Assembly (NCBI GenBank): GCA_023958095.1
Contig: JAMLGJ010000019.1
Coordinates: 1 to 64,000 of the forward strand
Direction: 5' to 3'
Length of the DNA: 64,000 nt
Source of the DNA: Microthrixaceae bacterium
GTDB lineage: Bacteria > Actinomycetota > Acidimicrobiia > Acidimicrobiales > Microtrichaceae
In this document: piece by piece, positions 7,791-14,969 of the stretch
Position numbering within the stretch: the stretch's first letter is position 1
Layout of the letters: every line of letters begins with the position of its first letter
The notes under the pieces: model-generated
Told to the model about the DNA's origin: nothing
Database searches by the model: none
The model's input: only the letters and a program-made list of their open reading frames with translations
Translations under genes and position numbers: made by a program

Positions 7791-9891
7791 AGCCGAAGGC
7801 AACCAGCACGTCGCCCGCGTCGACCTTGTCCCCGGGGGAGACGTTCACCTCGGCGATCGTCACGTCACCGAATGCGGTGATGCGGTGCTCCATCTTCATG
7901 GCCTCGATCACCACCAGCAGGTCGCCCTCGGCGACCTCGTCCCCGGGTGACACGTGGACCGAGAGCACCGAACCGGGAAGGGGTGACACCGGACCCGAGG
8001 CCGCAGCGGCCTCGTCGTGGTCCACGAAGCGCGGGGCCTCGGTCCATGCCGTGCGTCCCGAGGCACCGACCACGCTCAGGCGGGTGGTTCCCCCCGGACC
8101 GTCGAGCACCTCCACATCCAGGGTGGAAACGACGCCGTCGAGGTCGACCTGTACCGGTCCGCTCGAAGCCCCGCTCACGACCACATCGCAGCACCGGCGC
8201 TCGTCGGCACCCAGCACACCCCGTTCGTCGGGCTCCGGCGGTTCGCCGACGAGCACCCTCGCCACCCGATCCCGGCTGCCGGGACCCTTCTTCCCGGTCG
8301 CCGAGTGATCGATCATGTACTCGAGCTGCACCGAACGGTCGAGGTCGCCATCCGGTGCATCGGCGTCGAGGAGGTGCACCCGCTGGCCCCGGGTCGCGAC
8401 GTTGCGCCATCCCGATGGCGCGAAGCCGGTGACGAGGTCGGCCGCCCTGCGTGCGGACTGCAGGCAGAATGCCGCAGCGATCGCATGGACCACGCGCTCC
8501 TCGCCCGACGGACCGGCACACCGGAGGAGGTCCGCCGGGTCATCCAGGTAGGAGGTCGTCGCAGCACCGTCGCGGAACCGTCCATCGGCACAGATGGCCG
8601 ACAACGCGTCGGCGTTGGTTCGCACACCGTCGAGCCTCGCGGTGCGCAGGGCCCGCCCGAGCATCGCCACCGCACCCTCGCGGCTCGGGGCGTACGCCAC
8701 CACCTTCGCCAGCAGGGAGTCGTACTCGGCTCCAACGACCGATCCCGCATCGACTCCCGAGTCCACACGGATCCCGGGGCGTCGTGGCAGCGAGCCGTCG
8801 ACGAGATGCGCATCGGGGAACGAGAAGGATCCGACCGTGCCCGTGGAGGGCAACCAGCCGGCGGCGGGGTCCTCGGCCACCAGACGGGCCTCGACCGCGT
8901 GACCGCGCGGCGCGAGTTCCTCCTGGGAGAACGGAAGCACCTCCCCCGCCGCCACCGAGAGCTGCAACTCCACCAGGTCGACGCCCCACACCGCCTCGGT
9001 GACCGGATGCTCCACCTGCAGGCGGGTGTTCACCTCGAGGAACGCGATGGTGCCGTCGGACCCGACCAGGTACTCCACGGTGCCCGCGCCCCGGTAGGAG
9101 ACGCTGCGGGCCAGTGCCACCGACCCGTCCCAGAGCGCCCCCCGCACCTCCTCGGAGATGCCCGGCGAGGGGGCCTCCTCGAGGACCTTCTGGTGCCGAC
9201 GCTGGATCGAGCAGTCCCGCTCCCCGAGGTGCACCACGTTGCCGTGTGCGTCGCCGAGCACCTGCACCTCGACGTGGCGCCCGTGTTCGATGAGCGGTTC
9301 CACGAACACGGTGCCGTCCCCGAATGCCGCTTCGGCCTCACGGGCCGCCGAAGCGACGACGTCGGGGAACTCCGATCGGTCGTGCACGGTGCGCATGCCC
9401 CTGCCCCCGCCGCCGGCTGCAGCCTTGACCATGGCGGGCAGTGGCAGCTCGTCGAGCAGCTCGGCGGACATCGCAGCCGGGTCGACCACCACCGCCTCGG
9501 TGGTGGGCACGCCCGCGGCGACGGCCGCCTCCTTGGCGGCCACCTTGTCGCCCAGCAGTTCGATCTGTTCAGGTGTGGGGCCGACCCAGATGAGCTCTGC
9601 GTCCTGCACCGAACGGGCGAACGCAGCGTTCTCCGCGAGGAACCCGTAGCCCGGGTGCACCGCGTCGGCCCCGCTCGACACGGCGGCCTCGATCACGGCA
9701 TCCGCGCGCAGGTACGACTGCGACGGTGACGCCCCGCCGATGCACACGGCACGATCCACCACCCGGGTGTGCAGCGCGCCACGGTCCGCCTCGGAGAACA
9801 CGCCGACGGTGTCGATGCCCAGCCGGTGGGCGGTACGCGCCACGCGCGTGGCGATCTCACCCCGGTTCGCTATCAGGAGCCGTTCGATCAA
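7789..9891 (-). CDS. accA: Acyl-CoA carboxylase alpha subunit (biotin carboxylase plus BCCP)
   Basis: A roughly 700-aa protein with an N-terminal biotin carboxylase (IERLLIANRGEIATRVARTA start; ATP-grasp Gly-rich loop AAAGGGGRGMRTVHD; GTVEYLV and FLEVNTRLQVEHPVTE motifs) and a C-terminal biotinyl domain with EAMKMEH, the biotin Lys being about residue 666. It carboxylates biotin for the beta subunit encoded immediately upstream; the pair is of the acetyl/propionyl/methylcrotonyl-CoA type, acting in fatty-acid precursor supply or branched acyl degradation. The start is uncertain: TTG 9891 gives the family N-terminus, overlaps the upstream stop as TTGA and has a G-run about 10 bases upstream; GTG 9900 is the alternative. 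The gene name is used generically, since actinobacterial accA paralogues are numbered differently. Confidence 0.9.
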   Translation of the reverse strand: MIERLLIANRGEIATRVARTAHRLGIDTVGVFSEADRGALHTRVVDRAVCIGGASPSQSYLRADAVIEAAVSSGADAVHPGYGFLAENAAFARSVQDAELIWVGPTPEQIELLGDKVAAKEAAVAAGVPTTEAVVVDPAAMSAELLDELPLPAMVKAAAGGGGRGMRTVHDRSEFPDVVASAAREAEAAFGDGTVFVEPLIEHGRHVEVQVLGDAHGNVVHLGERDCSIQRRHQKVLEEAPSPGISEEVRGALWDGSVALARSVSYRGAGTVEYLVGSDGTIAFLEVNTRLQVEHPVTEAVWGVDLVELQLSVAAGEVLPFSQEELAPRGHAVEARLVAEDPAAGWLPSTGTVGSFSFPDAHLVDGSLPRRPGIRVDSGVDAGSVVGAEYDSLLAKVVAYAPSREGAVAMLGRALRTARLDGVRTNADALSAICADGRFRDGAATTSYLDDPADLLRCAGPSGEERVVHAIAAAFCLQSARRAADLVTGFAPSGWRNVATRGQRVHLLDADAPDGDLDRSVQLEYMIDHSATGKKGPGSRDRVARVLVGEPPEPDERGVLGADERRCCDVVVSGASSGPVQVDLDGVVSTLDVEVLDGPGGTTRLSVVGASGRTAWTEAPRFVDHDEAAAASGPVSPLPGSVLSVHVSPGDEVAEGDLLVVIEAMKMEHRITAFGDVTIAEVNVSPGDKVDAGDVLVAFG

Positions 9892-11486
9892 TGCCGCCAC
9901 ACCCCCCAGGAGTCGGTCCCACGGACCTCGTTCGAATGTGCTGCGGAGATCGCCATGCCGAGCACCGTGCGCGTGTCGCGGGGGTGGATGATGCCGTCGT
10001 CCCACATGCGCCCCGTCGCGTACAGCGCCGTCGACTGGGATTCCACGAGTGCCTCGAGCATCCCCGTCTGCTCGGCGAGGGTGTCCTCGTCGAGCTCCAC
10101 GCCCTTGGCCGCGGCGGCCTTGCGGGCGATGATGCCCATCACCCCGGCCAACTGCTTCGGACCCATCACCGCTATGCGGTGGTTCGGCCAGGTGAAGATG
10201 AAGCGGGGGTCGTACGCCCGGCCCGACATCCCGTAGTTGCCTGCCCCGTAGCTGGCTCCGACCATGAGCACGAAGTGCGGCACCCCCGAGTTGGACACCG
10301 CGTTGATCAGCTTCGCCCCGTCCTTGATGATCCCGCCCTGCTCGGCTGCGGTGCCGACCATGAACCCGGTGATGTTCTGCACGAAGACCAGGGGCGTGTC
10401 GGTCCGGTTGCACAGCTGGATGAACTGCGCACCCTTGTCCGACTCCTCGGAGAACAGGATCCCGTTGTTCGCCAGCACCCCCACCGGGAACCCGCAGATG
10501 GAACCCCAGCCACAGACCAGCTTGTCGCCGTAGAGGGGCTTGAACTCCTCGAAGCGGCTGCCGTCGAGCACCCGTGCCAACACCTCGCGCACCTCGAAGG
10601 GCACCCTCACGTCGGCCGAGGCACAACCGATCAGCTCCTCCGGGTCGTACAGGGGTGGATCCGCCGGCATCGTGGGACCGGGCCCGAGCTTCTTCCAGTC
10701 CAGGTGGGCGACGATGTCGCGGGTGATGCGCAGCGCATCCATCTCGTCCACGGCCAGGTAGTCCGAGAGCCCCGAGGTCCTGGAGTGCATCTCGGCACCT
10801 CCGAGGGTCTCCTCGTCCACGTCCTCGTCGATGGCCATCTTCACCAGGGGCGGTCCGCCCAGGTATGCGAAGGCCGCCTTGTTGACCATCACCACGTAGT
10901 CGCTCATGGCGAGCGCGTAGGCGCCGCCTGCGGTGGCCGGCCCGAAACCGACGGTGATGGTGGGGATGTCCCTGGCGGAGAGCTGGGTGAGGTTCCTGAA
11001 CTGCGCACCACCCGGCACGAATATGTCGGCCTGACGCGTCAGGTCGGCACCCGCCGACTCCGAGAGCGAGATCATCGGCAGGCGGTTGGCGTGCGCTATC
11101 TCGAATGCCCGTGCACCCTTGGCCAGGGTGTGGGGATTCGCGGATCCACCGCGCACGGTCATGTCGGTGCCCCCGATCAGGCACTCGACGCCGTTCACGA
11201 CGCCTATGCCGCTCACCGAACCGGCTCCGATCGGGTCGTCGGTCTCCGCCGCGGCGAGGGGCATGAGCTCGAGGAACGGTGTGTCGGGGTCCACGAGGGC
11301 CTCGATGCGTTCCCGGACCAGCATCTTGTCGCGGCGCCGGTGCCGGTCGACCTTCTCCTGGCCACCCACGGTCGGCAGCTGCGAGAGCTTCTCGGCCACC
11401 CGGGCCCAGAGCTGTTCCATCGCGTCGACGTTCTGCCTGTAGTCCTCACTCGAGGTGTCGAGCCTGCTTCGCAGCACCGGTGCCAT
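9888..11486 (-). CDS. Acyl-CoA carboxylase beta subunit (methylcrotonyl-CoA type)
   Basis: A 532-aa carboxyltransferase. The N-terminus with a long helix (SSEDYRQNVDAMEQLWARVA), the RDKMLVRERIEALVDPDTPF segment and GIGVVNGVECLIGGTDMTVRGG are typical of MCCase beta / AccD1. GGAYALAMSDYVVMV and GNYGMSGRAYDPRFIFTWPN form the acyl-CoA and carboxybiotin sites. It transfers CO2 from carboxybiotin to an acyl-CoA, probably 3-methylcrotonyl-CoA in leucine degradation, though propionyl- or geranyl-CoA cannot be excluded. Its stop overlaps the start of the alpha subunit. It follows the desaturase after a 57-bp gap that contains a hairpin, so it may be only partly co-transcribed with it. Confidence 0.88.
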   Translation of the reverse strand: MAPVLRSRLDTSSEDYRQNVDAMEQLWARVAEKLSQLPTVGGQEKVDRHRRRDKMLVRERIEALVDPDTPFLELMPLAAAETDDPIGAGSVSGIGVVNGVECLIGGTDMTVRGGSANPHTLAKGARAFEIAHANRLPMISLSESAGADLTRQADIFVPGGAQFRNLTQLSARDIPTITVGFGPATAGGAYALAMSDYVVMVNKAAFAYLGGPPLVKMAIDEDVDEETLGGAEMHSRTSGLSDYLAVDEMDALRITRDIVAHLDWKKLGPGPTMPADPPLYDPEELIGCASADVRVPFEVREVLARVLDGSRFEEFKPLYGDKLVCGWGSICGFPVGVLANNGILFSEESDKGAQFIQLCNRTDTPLVFVQNITGFMVGTAAEQGGIIKDGAKLINAVSNSGVPHFVLMVGASYGAGNYGMSGRAYDPRFIFTWPNHRIAVMGPKQLAGVMGIIARKAAAAKGVELDEDTLAEQTGMLEALVESQSTALYATGRMWDDGIIHPRDTRTVLGMAISAAHSNEVRGTDSWGVWRH

Positions 11487-11520
11487 CGGGCTCCGACCCT
11501 ATCCGCGGTCGCGGAGCCCG
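11487..11520 (-). terminator. Hairpin between desaturase and carboxylase genes
   Basis: CGGGCTCCG (11487-11495) and CGGAGCCCG (11512-11520) are perfect 9-bp inverted repeats with a 16-base loop. The loop strand contains TAGGGT (minus strand), a possible -10. The structure may end desaturase transcripts or act as an attenuator, and the hexamer may start a separate carboxylase transcript. Both roles are inferred. Confidence 0.4.
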
Positions 11521-11543
11521 GCCGGACTCGTGCTTCGGGGGGT

Positions 11544-12779
11544 TCAGGGGCGGGCGAGACGCCAGATCTTGCGCACCACGGTGCCGAGCTGGTGAGCGAA
11601 GGAGGCGGTGTTGTACTTCACGCCGTGGCGCTGGCACACCTCGCGCACCTTCGGCGCCACCTCGGCGTAGCGGTTCGAGGGCATGTCGGGGAACAGGTGG
11701 TGCTCGATCTGGTGGTCGAGGTTGCCCGACAGGAGATCCATGAGCCGTCCACCGGTGAAGTTGACCGATCCGGTCACCTGCCTGCGGTACCACTCGCCCC
11801 GCGACTCGCCCTCCACCTCCTCGGGGTCGAAGAACTCCGCACCGTCGGGGAAGTGGCCACAGAAGATGACCGCGAAGCTCCACACGTTGCGCACGACGTT
11901 GGCCGCCAGGGCTCCGGACAGCGAGGAAAGGACCGACCCGACACCGAAGGGCACTGACAGGGCCGGCCACGCGAGGTAGTCCTTGAAGGCCTGCGAACGC
12001 ACCTTGTCGAGCGTCTGGGAGACGCGCTCGGAGACACTCGGACCGCCCTCGCAACCGGGGGGCAGCTCACCGCTGCCACCGTTGGAGCGGTCCTTGGCCG
12101 CCTGGTTGAGACGCGCCTGGTGCGACATGGCGTCGTGGAACCCGACGCCGAACTCGAACGCGAGTGCGAGACCGACGAATGCGAGGGGCTGGAAGCGGTG
12201 CTCGGGGTTCCAGCGCTGTCGCTGGTCGACCCGGAACAGTCCGTAGCCGATGTCCGCGTCGTAGCCACGGACGTTGGTCCACTGGTGGTGCATGTGGTTG
12301 TGGGTGTGGCGCCACTGCTCCGAAGGGCACACGTTGTCCCACTCCCAGGTGGCGGAGTTGATGTCGGGATCACGCATCCAGTCCCACTGGCCGTGCATGA
12401 CGTTGTGGCCGATCTCCATGTTCTCGAGGATCTTCGAGGTGCTGAGGAGTCCCACCCCCACGAGCCATGCCGGCGGGAACACACCTGCCATCAGGGCGAT
12501 GCGCCCCGCGACCTCGCAGCGTCGCTGGAGCCTGATCAAGCGCCGGAGGTACTCCGCGTCCTGTGCGCCGCGTGTCGCGAGCACCTCGTCGCGGATCGCG
12601 TCCAGTTCTGTCGCGAAGGCGTCCGCATCGAAGGCGTCCGCATCGAAGGGCTCCCCCATGTCCGCGGGGCGCGGCGACCCGGGGACGCCTCCGGTCACCG
12701 CGGGGTCGTCGTCTCCCTCGCGGACGAGCAGGTCCGCGCTGTCCGGACCGGCCGCTTCGGTGTCGTCCACCAGGCTCAC
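11544..12779 (-). CDS. Membrane fatty-acid desaturase (DesA3-like)
   Basis: A 411-aa integral-membrane di-iron desaturase. All three His boxes are present: GHNVMHG (H125, H129), RHTHNHMHHQW (158-165) and DHQIEHHLFPDMP (356-361). Hydrophobic stretches near 92-112 and 215-230, with others around 290-315, fit the family topology. It introduces a double bond into a long acyl chain with electrons from a ferredoxin-type partner. The N-terminal 60 residues are acidic and contain a tandem FDADAFDADAF duplication. The GTG start at 12779 overlaps the upstream ferredoxin-like gene's stop as GTGA; a longer upstream reading would run across that gene. The coupling strongly suggests the two proteins work together. 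Confidence 0.92.
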   Translation of the reverse strand: MSLVDDTEAAGPDSADLLVREGDDDPAVTGGVPGSPRPADMGEPFDADAFDADAFATELDAIRDEVLATRGAQDAEYLRRLIRLQRRCEVAGRIALMAGVFPPAWLVGVGLLSTSKILENMEIGHNVMHGQWDWMRDPDINSATWEWDNVCPSEQWRHTHNHMHHQWTNVRGYDADIGYGLFRVDQRQRWNPEHRFQPLAFVGLALAFEFGVGFHDAMSHQARLNQAAKDRSNGGSGELPPGCEGGPSVSERVSQTLDKVRSQAFKDYLAWPALSVPFGVGSVLSSLSGALAANVVRNVWSFAVIFCGHFPDGAEFFDPEEVEGESRGEWYRRQVTGSVNFTGGRLMDLLSGNLDHQIEHHLFPDMPSNRYAEVAPKVREVCQRHGVKYNTASFAHQLGTVVRKIWRLARP

Positions 12780-13501
12780 AGTTCGACCTCCACGTCGACG
12801 ATGGGTCTGCTCACACAGATTCGGATCGTGTCCCCGGCCGCCCCGACGGTTCCATCCCGCGAGTTCGAGGTGGAACCCGAGCGCAGGCGTGTCGCACAGC
12901 GGTGACAGACCCCCCGGCGGCAACCGGTCGTGGGATCGAGGCCTGCGTCGAGGGCCACCTGAAGGACGGTGTCGTCCCCTTCCGCGGTCGCCAGGACATC
13001 GGACCCGGTGAAGCGCACGGCCCGTCGGTCGGCACTTGTGCAGCCCTCCGATGGCCTGTTGCCGGCATCCGGGCCGTCGTGGCGAGCGGACATCTCACCC
13101 GGGCCGACCTCGAAGCGCTCCCCGGGCGCAGCGTGGCGCACGCGTGATGCGACCGGGCCCTGGGCGCCGTCGGGGACCAGGGCGGTCACCCTGAAGGCCA
13201 CGCCACCCGCGGAGCGTCGCAGCGCCACGACCTCGAAGGCATCCCTGTGGCGAACACCGCGCACGTCCACCGAGATCTCCAGCGCGGTCACCCCCTGTGC
13301 GGGTTCGTCGGTGCCCCAGGGCCGGTTCCACCACCCGGGCAGCGACAACTCGACCGCCGAGCCGCCGGGCACCGGGTCGGAGCCGACCACCGAGCCACGC
13401 GGCCGGGCTCCGGGCAGACCGAACCCCAGACCCGGGTGCAGGGCCTGGAGCAACGCTCCCGGTGCGGTCGGGGTGGTGATCCTCTCGAGCAGCCTCGTCA
13501 C
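12776..13501 (-). CDS. Short 2Fe-2S ferredoxin-domain protein, desaturase partner lacking an NAD-binding domain
   Basis: A 241-aa protein (GTG start). The C-terminus is a plant-type 2Fe-2S domain: TTGCRRGVCHRCATRL gives three cysteines in C-x4-C-x2-C spacing and RICVS the fourth. The N-terminal portion aligns in feel with the flavin-barrel part of DesA3-associated reductases (FGLPGARPRGSVV..., TALEISVDVRG) but I see neither an RxYS flavin motif nor any NAD(P)H-binding domain; Rv3230c-type partners are around 380 aa. It is translationally coupled to the desaturase. Inference: an electron carrier that must be reduced by a separate enzyme. A longer TTG start at 13537 is possible but lies in the promoter region. 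Confidence 0.78.
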   Translation of the reverse strand: MTRLLERITTPTAPGALLQALHPGLGFGLPGARPRGSVVGSDPVPGGSAVELSLPGWWNRPWGTDEPAQGVTALEISVDVRGVRHRDAFEVVALRRSAGGVAFRVTALVPDGAQGPVASRVRHAAPGERFEVGPGEMSARHDGPDAGNRPSEGCTSADRRAVRFTGSDVLATAEGDDTVLQVALDAGLDPTTGCRRGVCHRCATRLRSGSTSNSRDGTVGAAGDTIRICVSRPIVDVEVEL

Positions 13502-13507
13502 CGGGCC

Positions 13508-13537
13508 ATCTTCATTGCTGACAGTATCCGGTGTCAA
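13508..13537 (-). promoter_or_regulatory. Putative promoter of the ferredoxin-desaturase operon
   Basis: On the minus strand TTGACA (13537-13532) is separated by 18 bases from GAAGAT (13513-13508), which ends six bases before the GTG start at 13501. This is a coherent -35/-10/leaderless-start arrangement. A spacer of 18 is slightly longer than optimal, a feature MerR-family activators exploit, and a MerR gene is divergent. Promoter activity is inferred. Confidence 0.5.
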
Positions 13538-13560
13538 TAGTTGCTGGCAGCTTTTACTGT
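13515..13560. promoter_or_regulatory. Repeat-containing intergenic operator candidate
   Basis: TTGCTGACAG (13515-13524) and TTGCTGGCAG (13541-13550) are direct repeats with one mismatch, 26 bases apart. ACAGTA (13521-13526) and TACTGT (13555-13560) are an inverted pair in the same stretch. They overlap the proposed -35 and spacer of the desaturase operon, and lie between it and the MerR-type gene, so they are the natural candidate binding sites. No footprint or conservation data are available here. Confidence 0.45.
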
Positions 13561-13592
13561 AACGACTTGGTGGCGTGTGTCACCATCTGGGC

Positions 13593-14333
13593 ATGGTTGC
13601 CGAGCAGACCGACCTCCCCGAAGCCGAGGAGGGCATGACCCTCGACGAGCTCTCGGCGGCCACCGGGATCCCCCCGCGCACGATCCGCTACTACCAGGCC
13701 GAGAAGCTGCTCCAGAAGCCCCAACGGGCACGCAGCGACGCCCGGGTGGCCCGCTACACCTCGAAGCACGTCGAGCGTCTGGAGCTGGTCGCGGAACTGC
13801 GCGACCGCGGCCTGAAGCTCCCCGCGATCCGGGGGTTGCTCGAGGCCGGGGACACATCGCACAGCGTCGCCGACTGGCTCGGACTGGACTCCCATCTGCG
13901 CGGTTCGTGGGGACACGACGAACCACGGATCGTGACCTCCGGAGAGCTCGCCGAGCTCCTGGGTGACACCCCGCCGGGCACCCAGGGGCTGCTCGAGGAA
14001 GCGGGGTTCTTCACCCGCCAGGGCAACTCATGGCTGATCCCTAGCGAGCCCCTGCTCATGGTCTGTGTGGAGCTCGTGCGCAACGGGGTCGACGTGGACG
14101 TCGTGGTGGATGCATCCTCGATACTCGCCAAGTACCTCGGGAAGGCCGCCGACAAGCTGATCGCGGTTTTCGTGGACGCTGTGCGACACGGCCTGGGAAG
14201 TGGCGCCGAGACATCCGTGATGGTCGATGCCCTGCGTTCATCCGCGGGCGAGGCGGCCCGGATCATCTTCGGCCAGCAACTCGAGCGTGCGATCGACGAA
14301 CTGCTGTCGGACACCAAGCGCCTACGTCGCTGA
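13593..14333 (+). CDS. MerR-family transcriptional regulator
   Basis: A 246-aa regulator. The winged-helix N-terminus is clear: GMTLDELSAATGIPPRTIRYYQAEKLL with the RYY of MerR proteins, then RYTSKHVERLELVAELRDRGLKLPAIRGLL. The remaining 160 residues are longer than in metal-sensing MerR proteins, lack a conserved Cys cluster, and include a second HTH-like stretch (VTSGELAELLGDTPPGTQGLLEEAG) plus helical sensor regions. It is probably a ligand- or lipid-state sensor. It is divergent from the desaturase operon, which it likely controls. CACCAT lies six bases before ATG 13593; an ATG at 13575 would start in the same frame but is less likely. The 3' end overlaps the convergent ogt gene by 12 bp. 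Confidence 0.85.
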   Translation: MVAEQTDLPEAEEGMTLDELSAATGIPPRTIRYYQAEKLLQKPQRARSDARVARYTSKHVERLELVAELRDRGLKLPAIRGLLEAGDTSHSVADWLGLDSHLRGSWGHDEPRIVTSGELAELLGDTPPGTQGLLEEAGFFTRQGNSWLIPSEPLLMVCVELVRNGVDVDVVVDASSILAKYLGKAADKLIAVFVDAVRHGLGSGAETSVMVDALRSSAGEAARIIFGQQLERAIDELLSDTKRLRR

Positions 14334-14846
14334 CCGAACTCGGCGAGGCGGTCCGCTCCCACCCCTCTCCAGGGCCAGCAGGGCCCGCTTGACCTCGAGC
14401 CCGCCGCCGTATCCGGTGAGGCTGCCGTCGGAGCCGATCACACGGTGGCAGGGCACGATGATCGAGATGGGGTTGGAGTTGTTGGCTCCCCCCACGGCTC
14501 GAACGGCTCGCGGGCGCCCGACCGCGCGGGCGATGTCGCCGTAGGAAGCGGTCTCGCCGTAGGGAATCGATGCCAGCGCACCCCAGACCTGGAGCTGGAA
14601 CTCGGTTCCGTGCGGCTCCAGATCGAGGTCGAACGCCGTGCGCTCGCCCGCGAAGTACTCATCGAGCTGGTCCCGCACGAACGAGCAGGCCGCGTCGTCG
14701 CGCTCGGCACCGGGAACGCCGCTCCGCTCCTCCCCGCGGTGGTAGCTCACCTCGAGCACCACACCGTCACGCACGACGGTCAACAGCGCGCCCACCGGCG
14801 AATCGATCAGACCCCAGGTGGCCGTTCCCTCCGACCTGTGTTCCAT
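14322..14846 (-). CDS. ogt: Methylated-DNA--protein-cysteine methyltransferase (Ogt)
   Basis: A 174-aa suicide alkyltransferase that removes O6-alkyl groups from guanine. The active-site motif IIVPCHRVI with acceptor Cys is present, as are the preceding helix-turn-helix features (YGETASYGDIARAVGRPRAVRAVGGANNSN) and the substrate-loop GYGGGLEVKRALLALE. Length is normal. ATG 14846 is chosen because TWGLIDSPVGALLTVV, the usual N-terminal strand, follows closely; ATG 14909 would add an unconserved tail. It is divergent from the Ada/AlkA fusion gene, so both repair genes may share the 123-bp intergenic control region. Confidence 0.92.
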   Translation of the reverse strand: MEHRSEGTATWGLIDSPVGALLTVVRDGVVLEVSYHRGEERSGVPGAERDDAACSFVRDQLDEYFAGERTAFDLDLEPHGTEFQLQVWGALASIPYGETASYGDIARAVGRPRAVRAVGGANNSNPISIIVPCHRVIGSDGSLTGYGGGLEVKRALLALERGGSGPPRRVRSAT

Positions 14847-14969
14847 GGCAGTACCTCCAGTCGTGGCGACCGACGCCGCACCCCACCCTCGCGCGGGCGT
14901 GCGACGCACGGCCGGACGGATACGGACAGGCCCTCGAAACGGGGCACCGTGTCCGGATCCGTCGCCTCG

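Noticed and set aside
8017-9729. A 570-codon open frame antisense to the carboxylase alpha gene
   Set aside because: A shadow of a strongly conserved coding frame; no domain content.
7789-11184. An 1131-codon frame suggesting a fused carboxylase beta-alpha protein
   Set aside because: The part upstream of 9900 is not protein-like in that frame, while the beta subunit is intact in another frame with its own stop at 9888.
9726-11957. A 743-codon open frame antisense to both carboxylase genes and the desaturase end
   Set aside because: It crosses several intergenic boundaries, has a low-complexity composition and no recognisable domain, whereas the minus-strand genes have complete motifs.
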